Source: Owenia fusiformis (lineage: Eukaryota > Annelida > Polychaeta > Sabellida > Oweniidae). Taken from it: DNA of 64,000 nt. The stretch's first letter is position 1. Each line of letters starts with the position of its first letter. The translations under genes were made by a program, and so were the position numbers. The stretch covers positions 27,666,684-27,730,683 of the forward strand of contig CAIIXF020000012.1 of NCBI GenBank assembly GCA_903813345.2, given 5' to 3'. Below, piece after piece: positions 1 through 11,640 of the stretch. The notes beneath the pieces are model-generated. The model had not been told where the DNA came from and searched no databases. It saw only the letters and a list, made by a program, of their open reading frames with translations.

Positions 1-130
1 ATGTTACTCGTGTACTATCGTAAGAAGGTTGTGACACACCAGTGCACAAGTCAATTAAATATATGAACGCATACGCATAGAAACGTGTCACTGCCAAATA
101 CTCAGCGATGCACAAACTTGTCTCATGTTA

Positions 131-270
131 TGCCTGGGTCACATAGGCTCCGATCCATCGGCCGGCGCCTGGCCGATTGAGTGTTTTGTTCAATATTGTA
201 TTCAATTTTGAACAAAAAACTCAATCGGCCGGGCGCCGTCGTGAAAATCAGAGCAAATGTGACCAAGGCA
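131..270. mobile_element. MITE, TIR family TGCCTGGGTCACA, complete copy
   Basis: A 140-bp non-coding palindromic element begins TGCCTGGGTCACA and ends in the near inverse TGTGACCAAGGCA. Inside, CTCAATCGGCCGGGCGCC mirrors the other arm. It is flanked on both sides by TTA, which fits the 3-bp target duplication of PIF/Harbinger-type elements (inference). A second, left-truncated copy lies at about 13752-13867. Confidence 0.7.
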
Positions 271-856
271 TTATTTGAAAAAATCGTAGTTTTAGGACCG
301 AATGAAGCGTATGGGCTCTGGGCTTAAACAATGCCGTTACTGTAAATCAATTGCAAATTAAATTAGACCTTATGTAAAACGTGTAGTCTATCGTCTAATG
401 ATAAATGAAATAAACCTGAAAACCATTAAATGATGAATATTTGTCGAATATGCATTGGAATTTATCTAGAAATATTGCATGGTAAGTAATCAGTTTATCC
501 GCAAAAATAAACTTTGAAAATACATAATTACAGTATCGATTTACAGTAACCAAGTCGGTGTCGGGACTCTGTTGTCGAAGTCGGCGAGTTTGAAACAACT
601 CTAATAGTCGGGTTATACATCTTCGTTCACTCGGCTCTCGTCGGTCCTCATACTCTTCTCGTCATCGAAATTCTGATCACGGGTAAACATGCATTTTGCA
701 TTTGACATATAATACGATGAAAGACCGCGTTTTTACATGTATGAAGAAATAAAACATGTCCTTGGACCAACCATGCGTTGTCGATCAGGAATTTTGACAA
801 TATCAGATCATAATTTATTGTGGTGAATTCAAATTGTATATTTTAACGACTGTTTT
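271..856. other. No gene recognised
   Basis: AT-rich single-copy-looking sequence. Its open frames are short with no recognisable domain, and no RNA gene or repeat structure was seen. Confidence 0.5.
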
Positions 857-1261
857 ATAGCGGGATCAGATGTCCAGATATAACCCCCTTTTTGTTCGGC
901 TTTTTCAGGAAAGCAACAAACTTGGCACATTTGTAGAAACATATGATTTGAGTGGAAAATGATTTCAGGGCAAGTGGTTGGGGGTGGTCTTCATGGATTT
1001 TTTTACCTCTGACCCCCACCCCTATCAGGTGGGGAGGGGTGAATTATAAAAAATAAATAAAAATGGTTTTAAAGTATTTTTGTTTAAATGACTTCATTTG
1101 GTGATTGCTTTGAGCCTTGAAATGATGTAAAACTCATTTTAGAAGTGGTATTTAGTGAGGAAAATACATTTAAACCCAATTATCCAGGAAAAATTCATTA
1201 TTTAAAGGGCCAAATATGGGACGTCGATTACTGTATTTCAAGAATGTGATGACTAATAGCC

Positions 1262-2026
1262 TTAAGGTCTCATGGAAGTTAACAGGAAATGACAAAACAA
1301 AAAATGACTAAGCCATGCTGGATTTTGAAAATTTTTTGAACCAAGATAACAGAGTTCTGTTTGGACCTCCAGTCAGTTTAACTAGTTCCACATATCATTT
1401 ACATGACCGGGAACACAGTTGAAATGGTCAGAATGACCATAAACATGATAGAATAACCTTTTCAGCCCTCTGAAAATGTGACTAAAAAATAGCTTAGAGT
1501 AGGTGCTCAGGAAAGGTCACTGAACAGAATATTTTGACTTTTTCAGAAAATGTGCCCAATATATTGCTCTAAATGATACAATTCAAAAAAATTTGATATC
1601 ATTCTTAGAAAAAGAAAAAATTGAAAAAAACTTAATTGAAAATCGATCTATTTTCCTTTTTACTACAGCCATTATTGTTTCAGACGATTTTTTAAAATTT
1701 CAAAGATTGTGTCATTTAGAGCAATATATTGGACACATTTTCTGAAAAAATCAAAAGATTCTGTTCATTGACCTTTCCTGAGCACCTACTTTTAGCTATT
1801 TTTCAGTCACATTTTCAGAGGGCTAAAAAGGTTATTTTATCATGTTTATGGTCATTCTGACCATTTCAATTGTGTTCCTGGTCATGTAAATGATATTTGG
1901 AACTAGTTAAACTGACTGGAGGTCCAAACAGAACTCTGTTATCTTGGTTCAAAAATTTTTCAAAATCCAGCATGGCTTTGTCATTTTTTGTTTTGTCATT
2001 TCCTGTTAACTTCCATGAGACCTTAA
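1262..2026. mobile_element. Nested foldback MITE with TTAA at both ends (piggyBac-like)
   Basis: The 757-bp element starts GGTCTCATGGAAGTTAAC after TTAA (1262-1265) and ends with the inverse before TTAA (2023-2026). The arms are about 370 bp and mirror each other around position ~1640. The right arm of the enclosing 6-kb element lacks this insert at the matching place, so it arrived after that element formed. TTAA flanks are the hallmark of piggyBac-type insertion (known); the family assignment here is inference. The open frame on its minus strand is not a gene. Confidence 0.75.
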
Positions 2027-2139
2027 AGAAATTCACAGTAATAGAAGTATAAGTGTTTTTTGCAGATAGAAAATATTGCTTAGGTAGCTGATGTATTCTC
2101 AGAGAAAAAAAATATCGAAATTTCAATTTTTTGGTGCAT

Positions 2140-2870
2140 TTGGCTCAGGGGTAACCTTATCTTACCTCAATAATTTTTAAGATAGTCAATGTATGCATCT
2201 CATATGAGCTCAGAATGGTGCTTCTAGTCTTGTTTTGTCATATTATTGCTAATTAGATGTACAAAAAGATTGGAATAAAAAAAAAATTCAAATTTTCATT
2301 TTCGATTCTGAATGGCCAGGGGTAACCATATTGTACCTTAATAATTTTCAAAATATGTAATATATCCATCTCAAATGAGCTCAAAATGGTGCATCTAGTC
2401 TTGCTTTGTCATAATATTGCTAATTAGAAGAAAAAAAAGATTGGAATTTTTTTTTAATCTAATTTTCATTTTCGCTTCTGAAGGGCCAGGGGTAACCATA
2501 TTGTACCTTAATTATTTTTAAAAGACGTAATATATCTATCTCAAATGAGCTCAATATGGTGCATCTAGTCTTTTTTAATCATATTAACCCTAATAAGATG
2601 TAGAAAAATGATTGATAATTCTTAAAACTCTAAATTTTCATTTAAGCATCAGATGGTCCAGGGGTAACCATATTTTAGCATAATAATTTTCAAGATATGT
2701 AATATATGCATCTCAAATGAGCTCAAAATGGTGCAAAAAGTCTTGTTTTATCATACCCCAAATAAGATGTAGAAAAATTATTGGACATTTCTTAAAAATC
2801 TGAATTTTCTATTTGACCATATTTTCACATAATAATTACATATTATTACTTATTCCATAGTTAGCATGAT
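2140..2870. repeat. Diverged tandem repeats of ~160-190 bp
   Basis: Each unit contains an AGGGGTAACCATATT-like start, a TAATAATTTTCAAGATATG segment, ATGCATCTCAAATGAGCTC, and a T-rich end. Starts lie near 2148, 2331, 2490 and 2652, with further partial units at 3285-3345 and 3835-4090. The same unit appears reversed at 5880-6380, so these repeats belong to the arms of the 6-kb foldback element. Confidence 0.75.
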
Positions 2871-3099
2871 ATTCATAGGATAACATGTGAAAATAAAAAC
2901 GGTATTTTTGTAATCAGTGGTAAAATATGATATTTTGACAAATTTTCACTTAACCATAGCATACGGTTTTTTAGCCATGACATACGACGTCGTATGCGAT
3001 GGTTTATGGATTTTTGCTACTTCGGACTCAAAACGAGGCAAAGTGTCAACATCGCCCCGGATCGTTTGGAAAATTCGAATTAAATGACTTAATTTCCGA

Positions 3100-3490
3100 C
3101 GATTCTGATGATGACTTTAACTATGGAATAAAAAGAACATCCTATGATTTACTCGTGATATGATTTTAATCCACTCATGGTTATTGATATCTGCACTCTC
3201 TCGCTACGCTCGCTCGTGCAGATATCATATCCATTCGTGGATAAAAATCATATCACTCATAAATCATAGGATATCCTCTATATATGCATCTAAAATGAGC
3301 TCAAAGTGTACCAGAAGTCTTGTTATCATATTTCCCCTAATAATTATAGGATATCCTATGATTTTGAGGAATATCATTTTTATCTACGAGGTGATATTGA
3401 TATCTGCACGAGAGACCGAAGCGAACGAGTGCATATATCAATATCACCGAGTAGATTAAAATGATATTCTGAAAAAAATCATAGGATGTT
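3100..3490. repeat. Two adjacent long palindromes inside the 6-kb element
   Basis: The first hairpin (about 3138-3278) has CCTATGATTTACTCGTGATA mirrored at its end, with GATATCTGCACTCTCTCG facing GAGCGAGCGTAGCGAG-type sequence at the centre. The second (about 3345-3490) runs from CCTATGATTTTGAGGAATAT to its inverse and has a related centre. No protein is supported here. Confidence 0.6.
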
Positions 3491-3492
3491 CT

Positions 3493-3764
3493 TATTATCC
3501 TACACTTACAAGGAGTGTACTGAATGTATAATATCATTGTAAAATTAATTCCATGCCAAATAGAGTCAATTTGGCGGGAAATTAACAAGCGGAGTATATC
3601 GTCACAATATCCTCCGCATATTGGGTTTTCCGGAGTATATCGTCACGATATCCTCCGCCCGGAGTATATCGTTACGATATCCTCCGGATATTCATTTTGC
3701 CAATAAATATCAAATTTATTTTTTCATGTTATTATACATTTAGTACACTAAGTGTAGGATAATA
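3493..3764. mobile_element. Nested 272-bp MITE with three internal palindromes
   Basis: The terminal inverted repeats are TATTATCCTACACTTA (3493-3508) and TAAGTGTAGGATAATA (3749-3764). The similarity continues inward through the GTACTGAATGTATAAT block. Between the ends lie three tandem copies of CGGAGTATATCG...CGATATCCTCCG, each itself a palindrome (3591-3688). Confidence 0.65.
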
Positions 3765-4093
3765 TATAAAAACATAATTTGACATTTCTAAATATCTAAT
3801 ATCTAAAAATCTAAATTTTATATTTGAGCTTTTGACAGCCCAGGGGTAACCAATGGTTACTAACCATACTTAAGATAATAATCTTCAATGTATGTTACAT
3901 ATATGCATCTCAAATGAGCTTGAAATGGTGTATATAATCTTGTTTTGTCATATCATTTCTAAGGAGATGGAAAAAATGATCAGATTTTGATTTAGCTTTT
4001 GACTGGTTATAGGTGGCCTCATTTTACCATAATAATTTTCAAGATATGTCACATTTGCAACTTAAATAAGCTCAAAATTGCATCTTGTCATAT

Positions 4094-4327
4094 TCATATG
4101 TTCATATATTCATACTGAGATATAAAATGATAAATCAATGAAGTATTATATAAAGATATTAGGTTTAAGAACACTTGCATCACCTTTGGGTACACCTTCC
4201 ATTCCTCCAAATCAGATGATTTAGAATAGTAGTTAAATGCAGATGTGACATCGCATAGAATGATTGAATGAAAAATGGGGAGGACTAAACTTTGGTCATG
4301 GCCAATTGATCTTGCAATATCATGCAC
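4094..4327 (-). pseudogene. Decayed fragment of a transposon-associated protein (GHDQ/ALPIFH type)
   Basis: Read on the minus strand, a 77-codon open stretch contains IGHDQSLVLPIFHS, CDVTSAF and EEWKVYP. It resembles a recurring uncharacterised invertebrate protein segment with the pattern G-x-D-x-ALP-x-FHA-x-TGCD-T-S-F followed by W-x-x-[YF]P; this recall is from general familiarity and needs a search. It lies in the centre of the 6-kb foldback element and faces a second, inverted copy at 4618-4750. No complete gene remains. Confidence 0.4.
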
Positions 4328-4617
4328 AGATAGTTATTGAATGGATTTTCTTTTACCAAATGCAATCCAAGATGTAGTGGGAACAAGAGGGAGCTGTCCT
4401 CCTTCCAGGCATCAACACTGAAACCCTCAAGAACATGGCAAGATGATAGTGACCAAGTAATGCAATGTCTTAGGCGCCATCAAGGATATTTCTCCATACG
4501 AGAGACTGCTTCAATCATTGCCTAACAATTGATTTTGATGTAGTAAAACTGAAAATGTCAATTTGGATTGCATATGGTAAGGGGAAATCCTTCCAATATC
4601 TACCTGCCCACAATATT

Positions 4618-5040
4618 ACAAGACCACTTGGCCATGACCAAAGTTTAGCCCTCCCAATTTTTCATGCAATCAATGGATTTGATATGTCACCTTTGCATTC
4701 TACTACTTCTCTAAATCATCTGATTTGAAGGAATGGAAGGTGTATTCCAAGAGCTATTCAGTTGTTTTTAAACTTTGAATCTTTTTTAGAAACATTGCAG
4801 TTGTAGAGTCATTTGTTATTCTGATGCATTCTAACCCACAGTTTCTATCACCACATGAATGTGGTTGGACTACTCCCACTGCTGATACTGAGGCCACAAC
4901 ATATGAAAATGTAGGTCCTATGAGGCGGATATCTGTATAATAACAAAAGATGTTGCATCCGAGGCATGCAAAAAACTTGTTTGATGTTTAAGGAGTGTTG
5001 AGGGAACATATGCAAATGTTTGAAATCATATCTCATTTGC
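4618..5040 (+). pseudogene. Second, inverted decayed copy plus downstream remnants
   Basis: On the plus strand the stretch around 4625-4720 reads LGHDQSLALPIFHAINGFD before a stop. It is the inverse counterpart of 4094-4327. Further on (about 4856-4987) short frames read CGWTTPTADTEATTYE and VASEACKKLV. These could be later parts of the same protein family, but stops and frame changes interrupt them. The two copies form an inverted pair at the heart of the foldback element. Confidence 0.35.
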
Positions 5041-5417
5041 TCTGGGCTATGTAGCCGTAGGGGGGACTGTCAGAATCTATAAATCCTGACCTGTTTGATT
5101 ATGTTTTATGGATTTGGATTATATTTTCAAATAGAATCTTAACAATAATACTACTCAGTACAAACTGGACTGTCAAACATTTTCAAATCTTAGAAAAGTG
5201 CTCGATAAAACTATAGTACAGTATTGAGCTAGTGGTACTAAAAAGGAATAAATGGATGTTGCGATTCTTTATATAAATAAATAAATGGATGTGGATGTGA
5301 ATTTTTTCTTATTTCAGAAGGAATAAATGGCAAAACTTGACTATAATCAACATTTTGAGCTCGTTTGAGTAACAAGTGTGATATATCTTTATTTAAATTA
5401 TAACGGTAAAATGGCAT

Positions 5418-5868
5418 CAAAAGCTAAGGCCGTAAGAATTAGATTCTTTGTTTTGCTTCCCCTTGCTTGCATGATTTTGACCAAATCAGAAAAAAAACAA
5501 ACACATCCAAATAGCAACCACAAGGGTCTGAAAGTAACATCGCATTTCATTCAATCAGAATCAGACGAAATGGAGGATAAATTGATGTGCGTCAAAATTG
5601 ACAGTGTTATTGATTACTTAGGCATACATTTTTTTATTTTAACCCTTGAATAATACCTATATTTAAATATATTGTATAAACGTATAGATCTGTGTTTGTA
5701 TCACTGCAAATTGGTATGTCATTCCTTTTAATGCCCATAAAATGTATACATTTCACAGCAAACAAGTCTGTGCTTTTTTGAGTTTGTGTTTGTTTCCTTG
5801 TACCCTTGCATGATTTGGATTTTGCCAGGACGCAAACCAGAGAATCTAATTCTTATGGCCTAATATGA
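5418..5868. repeat. Inverted repeat pair ~35 bp, ~450 bp apart
   Basis: AAGGCCGTAAGAATTAGATT near 5427 is mirrored by AATCTAATTCTTATGGCC near 5845, and the GCATGATTTTG segments sit just inside. It is probably another nested small transposon within the 6-kb element. No coding content is supported. Confidence 0.5.
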
Positions 5869-5879
5869 AAATATCATTT

Positions 5880-6460
5880 TTTCAAGTTTCCAAACATTTT
5901 TTACATTCCCTAGAAATAATATATGACAAAAGAAGATTAAAAAACCCTTTAAAGCTCATTTGAGATGCATATGTCTTGTACTTTGAAAATTATTAAGGTA
6001 AAATATGGCTACCCATAGGCCACAATAAGCTAAAATGAAAATTTAGATTTTTAAGAAATGTAAAATCATTTTTCTTCATCTAATCAAGGGTAATCTGATA
6101 AAACAAAGCTATATGCACCATTTTGAGCTAATTTGAGATGCATATATTACATATCTTGAAAATCATTAAGGTAAAATATGGTTACCCCTGGCCTTTTAGA
6201 AGCGAAAATGAAAATTTGGATTTTTGAAAATTTTCCAATAATTTTTTTACATCTTATTAGGAATAATATGACAAAACAATACTCTATGCATCATTTTGAC
6301 CTCATATGAGATGCATACATTGCATATTTTAAAAATTATTAAGGTAAAATAAGGTTACCCCTGAGCTGCATGCACTTAAAAATTGAAATTTTGAGAATTT
6401 TTTTCTCAAAAAATACATGAGCCACCCGTGGTATATTTTCTATCTGTGATGAACACTTAA
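5880..6460. repeat. Reversed subrepeats of the 6-kb element's right arm
   Basis: About three ~160-bp units run in the opposite orientation to 2140-2870. Each carries GAGATGCATATATTACATAT-like sequence and ends in GGTTACCCCTG. They give the enclosing element its imperfect palindromic character. Confidence 0.65.
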
Positions 6461-6887
6461 ACCTCTACTACTATGAATTTTTTCAGGACTGTCAGACATC
6501 ACATTCTTGAAATACAGTACTGGATGTTCCGTATTTGATCCTTTAAACAACGAATTATTCTTAGATAATTGGGTTAAAATGAGTTTTTCTTGCTACAGAT
6601 CTAGACAACTTCTTAATTGGGTTTTACACAATTTCAAGGCTCAAAGCAATCACCAAATGAAGTCATTTAAAGAAAAATACTTTAAAACCATTTTTATTTA
6701 ATTTTAATAATATACCCCTCCCAGTCTGGTAGGGGTGGGGGGTCAGAGGCTAAAAAATCCATGAAGACCACCCCAAATCACTTGCCCTGAAATCATTTTT
6801 TACTCATATCATATGATTCTACAACTGTGCCAAGTTTGTTGCTTTCCTGAAAAAGCCGAACAAAAAAAGGACATCTGACCCCGCTAT

Positions 6888-7137
6888 TATCATTATTTGC
6901 GTTTGATCACATTAAAAACACATGACATGCATAATTTAATATCTTCAACTTAAACAGCAAAGAATCTGATATAATCACCATCGTGTGCTCTAGAAATACG
7001 ACGGTACTATTCTTTTTGGTTTTTAGACGTCGTGGCTCGCCTTTATAACTGCGTACTTTCATTGAAAATTGATGCGATCTCTACGTATAGGGTGTAACCG
7101 ATAAGCGTCTTTTAGGCCTACTCACAACACACAAATC
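6888..7137. other. Upstream region of sulfotransferase-like copy 1
   Basis: The last ~45 bp before the ATG (from TAACCGATAAGCG to ACAACACACAAATC) are shared with the sequence before the second copy at 13938. The duplication therefore included the 5' flank and is not a retrocopy starting at the message. No TATA box stands out. Confidence 0.5.
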
Positions 7138-7509
7138 ATGTGGAAGTTAAACGTAGCGGTTGCGTCAATAATGTTTGTATTATTGGTATATGGTTTCATC
7201 ATTAATTCCAAAGGCTATCAGCATATAAGAGAGACCAATAACAGGTTTAAGTTCTCCAAACAAAAGGATAAGTTAAGCCATATTGTGAACGAAGATGGGG
7301 AACAAATGCCGGAACAAATGATAACGCCCTTAAAGGAATCAACCATGCCGTTATTAGCATCGGGTGGTGCACGGAAAAGTCGCAAGCAGTCACTGTTATT
7401 TAGTCATTTCCCAAAAGCAGGTGGGTCGGAAATAAGGCATATATTAACTACAGTAGTTGGAGAGAGTATAAATGTTGACCAAAACAGGGGAATGTACAAA
7501 AATAACAGT
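7138..7509 (+). pseudogene. PAPS sulfotransferase-like gene, copy 1, truncated
   Basis: The start Met opens a short cytoplasmic stub (MWKLN) and then a hydrophobic signal-anchor (about residues 6-23), typical of type II Golgi enzymes. The stem region follows, and then SHFPKAGGSE (residues ~98-107), which matches the 5'-phosphosulfate-binding loop of PAPS-dependent sulfotransferases. Homology to the copy at 13938 stops abruptly at 7509; the frame then runs into minisatellite repeat and ends at 7614. The 3'-phosphate-binding motif and the rest of the catalytic domain are missing, and no splice donor leads out. It is most likely a truncated duplicate. The N-terminal frame is intact where copy 2 is shifted. 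Confidence 0.7.
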
Positions 7510-9000
7510 CTTTTTTCAACTTGCTTCAAATTGACTAAATTTTTTTTTCAAAATCATCTACATGTTCTCAGAAATTCAAATCTGACTTTAGATTTGACAT
7601 TTGACCTTCAATGACCTTCTCAAGGTCAAAAAAGGTCAAAAAGGTCTGTTTTCAACTTGCTTCAAATTGACTAAAAAAAAATTTCAAAATCATCTACGTG
7701 TTCTCAGAAATTCAAATCTGACTTTAGATTTGACTTAAGATTTGACATTTGACCTTCAATGACCTTCTCAAAGTCAAAAAAGGTCAAAAAGGTCTTTTTT
7801 CAACTTGCTTCAAATTGACTAATTTTTTTTTCAAAATCATCTACATGTTCTCAGAAATTCAAATCTGACTTTAGATTTGACATTTGACCTTCAATGACCT
7901 TCTCAATGTCAAAAAAGGTCAAAAAGGTCTTTTTTCATCTTGCTTCAAATTGACTAATTTTTTTTTTCAAAATCATCTACATGTTCTCAGAAATTCAAAT
8001 ATGACTTTAGATTTGACATTTGACCTTTAATGACCTTCTCAAGGTAAAAAAAGATCAAAAAGGTCTGTTTTCAACTTGCTTCAAATTGACCAATTTTTTT
8101 TTTCAAAATCATCTACATCTTTTCAGAAGTTCAAATTTGACTTTTACAAGTTCTCAGAAGTTCAAATCTCACTTTAGATTTGACCTTTGACCTTCAATGA
8201 CCTTCTCAAGGTCAAAAAGGTCTTTTTTCAACTTGCTTCAAATTGACTAATTTTTTTTTCAAAATCATCTACATGTTCTCAGAAGTTCAAATCTGACTTT
8301 AGATTTGACATTTGACTCTCAATGACCTTTTTAAGGTCAAAAAGGTCTTTTTTCAACTTGCTTCAAATTTACTTAATTTTTTTTTCAAAATCATCCACAT
8401 GTTCTCAGAAGTTCAAATCTGACTTGACATTTGACCTTCAATGACCTTCTCAATGTAAAAAAAGTCAAAGAGGTATTTTTTCAACTTGCTTCAAATTGAC
8501 GAATTTTTTTCAAAATCATCTACATGTTCTAAGAAGTTCAAATCAAACCTTCTTAATGTCAAAAGGTATTTTCCAACTTGCTTTAAATTGACCAAATTGT
8601 TTTAGGTGGTGACATTTTGTCATGCTAATGCCTTGTTTCATCTTGCTTCAAATTGACCAATTTTTTAAAAATCATCTACAAGTTATCAGAAGTTCAAATC
8701 TGACTTTAGATTTGAGATTAGACCTTCAATGACCATCTCAAGGTCAAAAAGGTCTTTTTCAACTTAATTCAAATTGATCAATTTTCTCAGAAAGTTCTCA
8801 GAAGTTCAAATCTTTCTTTAGACTTGAGATTTCACCTTCAATGACATTCTCAGGGTCAAAAAGGTTTTTTCTCTTTGCTTCAAATTGACCAATTTATTTT
8901 TTCAAAATCATCTACAAGTTCTCAGAAATTCAAATCTGACTTAAGATTGAACTAATGTGAGCAACTAGGTGGTGACATTTTGTCATGTTAATGCCTTGTT
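7510..9000 (-). mobile_element. Minisatellite-bearing Helentron/pearl-like element, copy A
   Basis: About a dozen ~125-150-bp units alternate CAACTTGCTTCAAATTGAC, a T-run, AAAATCATCTACATGTTCTC, ATTTGACATTTGACCTTC and AAGGTCAAAAAGGTC. The right end carries the family terminus GGTGGTGACATTTTGTCATG followed by TTAATGCCTTGTT (ending 9000). A second copy of that terminus sits inside at about 8604-8636, implying a nested or tandem insertion. The opposite, hairpin-bearing end is missing at the junction with the sulfotransferase gene. The same unit occurs in reverse complement at 44,754-46,469. Confidence 0.75.
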
Positions 9001-9409
9001 ATAAAATGGCATCGCATTTTAAATGCTTTTTGACAGCATGACAATACTGGGGGTTCCGCGTGACTCTGAGTCTTCTGTATATACTATTTTCCCATCTTTT
9101 TTTCAATAATAAATTACTCGAATTAAAGAATCTAGGTGTAACAATTACCTAGTAGAGCCAAGGTAAGGTAGATCAAGAGCGGTAATATATGAATATAATA
9201 TATCTAGGGACCGATCCCTAAGGCCGGGGACCGGGATGGACACAGGTTGCATTTATCCCAGTTCCCGGTTTTTTTTAAGACTGAGGAAATGCCTAGTCTA
9301 CATTGAGTATGTTTTTGAATTTTGAAACTTAATAAGGTAGACTTTACCTAGAACCTCAGTAGATATGGAATACATCTGCTATGTACGGTGGGTTTTGGAA
9401 ATTTGGATA

Positions 9410-9650
9410 CAGGGTTTATGCACCGGCCTCGGGAAATATGCACACGGGGAGTTATGTTATGGGAGGTTTAAGATATGGGGTATATCCCGAGGGAAATATT
9501 GATATCTTACCGAGGGTCCGGAGGGCTCGAGGTGAGATATCATATTTCCCGAGGGAAAAACTAATTTATCCTATGACAAGTGACTTTTATCTATGAGACA
9601 TTGATTATTATACTGTACCTGAAACCTCACTTGTCATAGGATAAAAACCT
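9410..9650. repeat. Palindromic repeat pair
   Basis: CCCGAGGGAAATATTGATAT is mirrored by GATATCATATTTCCCGAGGG (about 9487-9556). Outside it TTATCCTATGACAAGTGA (9556-9573) faces TCACTTGTCATAGGATAA (9628-9645). It is a probable small foldback element. The 71-codon open frame across it simply reads the palindrome and is not supported as a gene. Confidence 0.5.
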
Positions 9651-11065
9651 GCATCCAACCTCCCTGTACATAACCATTACTGGGATATAAAGCTGAATTG
9701 ATCATTCAGTGAAATTAAAGCTTCTCTGTAAATGAAGATTCATCTTTGAGCCTTTAGAAAATAATATTTAATATAGCCTATGATGGGCATTTATTGGTGT
9801 AACGTAGCCTGGTGGCCATTTATTGGTTGAACAAATTACATGAAACAACAATTGATTTTATGTTTATAATTTATTGTAAGAAGAAATGTGCTAACACTGC
9901 AATCGATCGATTTTTTGTAATTGGGCAACTTGACTTGACTCGAATCATGCAATTTCGACCTGTCTCATTCCTACTGGACAGTCAAGTATTTTTGGCTACC
10001 CAAGTATTCTAACTTCAATTTGTCATTCAATTCCATATTTTCTTCGAGAGATGACTGCTGAAAGTTAACAAAAACAATTAAACTGTTATATGTATACCGT
10101 ATATGGCTGCCTTATGCAAAAAAAAGTCCTTCCATTTATTCTTACAGGGCACCAGAATTCTGTGTAATACAATAACGTGCCACATCAGAAGTTCACTGTC
10201 CGGATATATGCCCTTTTGGTCCCTCAGTCAAATATATGTGAAATATGTTTTTATGACTGTCTTAGCTATATTTGATAAGTATATTTACTTTTTCACGAGT
10301 TTTGATGCATAATTAACCCCCTGCTGAGAGTCAGAATAAGTATCTTAACAGACAAAAAAATAGTCATTATCATAGAAAAACACCAATGGCAACATGTATG
10401 ACTTACAAAGAAGAAATAACTAAAGATCCATGAAGAATTAAAAAGAAAATCATATTTTTGAAATATATTTAAGGATTAAAAGTTTTTCAAATTTTTGAAT
10501 TTCCCGCCAGTTTAATTTGAAGGGGGAAAAACAAGATGGCTGCCATCTGATGTAAGAAATATCAGAAAAAAAGTTGCTTCACTTTTAGTTTTCACAATGA
10601 GCACAGTTTTCCGGTTTAGGTTTTTAACTGATTCTGACTCTTCATCACCAGGGTCATGTATAGAGATTATAAAATTGAATTTGACTGAAACATGTGCAAC
10701 TTCACCAACACAATTGAACTGGATGCTCAGTAACTCTGAGTTACTATAATCCCTTGATTACCCAGATAAACACCAATTCACTTATCCAGAAATACTGTAA
10801 CAAACTAGCCAATTTGTGGTGAGGGCTAGGTTACTTTGGGATTTCTTGGTACGCGTTAAATGTAGTTGTGTTTTACAGCAATTACAACACGACAAACAAT
10901 ATAAGTTTATTTCATATATATTATATCCTTAATTATTTACAAATAAATTTGAAATGTCCAAATAAACTTATACAATTGTTGAAAACTATAATCAAGCCTT
11001 GTTATTGTTGTTGTTGTCAATCCAAAGTTGTATACACCCACATTACTGTTCTTCAATAAATTTTG
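9651..11065. other. No gene recognised
   Basis: AT-rich sequence with short frames and no recognisable domain, splice-consistent exon or structured RNA. Confidence 0.5.
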
Positions 11066-11640
11066 CAGTTCCGATATTTCCTCAAATAAGCTATTACATT
11101 CATCCAGGTTGTCACACCTCAGCGGCTTATAACCACTTCAGCAAGCTAAATGAATTCAATAGTCAATGGTCAATCAACTATGTTCCCCAGATAGCAGAAA
11201 ACGTCTAAGTTTTGTAGTTCCTAAAAGTAACTAAGTCTTGTAGTTAGCAAAATGACTAAGTTTTGCGGTTCCGATATTTCCTCAAATAAGCCAATGAATT
11301 CATCCAGGTTGTCACACCAATGGCTTATAATCATCTATGGTTACATCATCAGGCTAAATGTAGTCAATGATCAATCAATCATCCCATGCAGCAAATCGAC
11401 TAAGTTCTTCAGATAGCAGAAAACGTCCGAGTTTTATAGTTCCTCAAAACAACAAAGTCTTGTAGTTAGCAAAATGACTAAGTATTGCAGTTACGTTATT
11501 TCTCCCAATAAGCCAATAAATTCATCCAGGTTGTCACATCAATGGCTTATAAACATCAATGGTTACTTCATCAGGCTAAATGAAGTCAATAGTCAATGGT
11601 CAGTCAACTATGTTCCCCAGATAGCAGATAGCAGAAATCT
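11066..11640. repeat. Three tandem copies of a ~200-220-bp repeat
   Basis: Copies begin near 11066, 11266 and 11488. Each has a CAGTTCCGATATTTC-like start, TTCATCCAGGTTGTCACA, GGCTTATAA, a TAGTCAATGGTCA segment and CAGATAGCAGAAA. The short frames in it are repeat read-through. Confidence 0.75.

Larger units (their letters stand above)
857..6887. mobile_element. Large foldback DNA element with ~400-bp terminal inverted repeats
   Basis: The left end begins ATAGCGGGATCAGATGTCC and the right end is its inverse, GGACATCTGACCCCGCTAT. The match continues inward for about 400 bp: the AAAAGCCGAAC block, the AAACTTGGCAC block, the C-rich block at 1010-1035 against 6720-6740, and the region at 1171-1255 against 6480-6570. 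Beyond that, ~160-190-bp subrepeats occur in opposite orientation in the two arms (2140-4090 versus 5880-6380). The middle (4094-5040) holds decayed coding fragments. The left arm is longer because of at least two nested MITEs. It looks like a decayed or non-autonomous transposon; the superfamily is unknown because no intact transposase or clear target duplication is visible. Confidence 0.7.

Noticed and set aside
7510-7614. Sulfotransferase copy 1 reading on to 7614 as a real C-terminus
   Set aside because: The residues after 7509 are translated minisatellite, and the other copy has the catalytic domain instead.
7510-9000. Minisatellite array considered as a CRISPR array
   Set aside because: Units are contiguous without unique spacers, the host is an animal, and the array lies within a transposon family.
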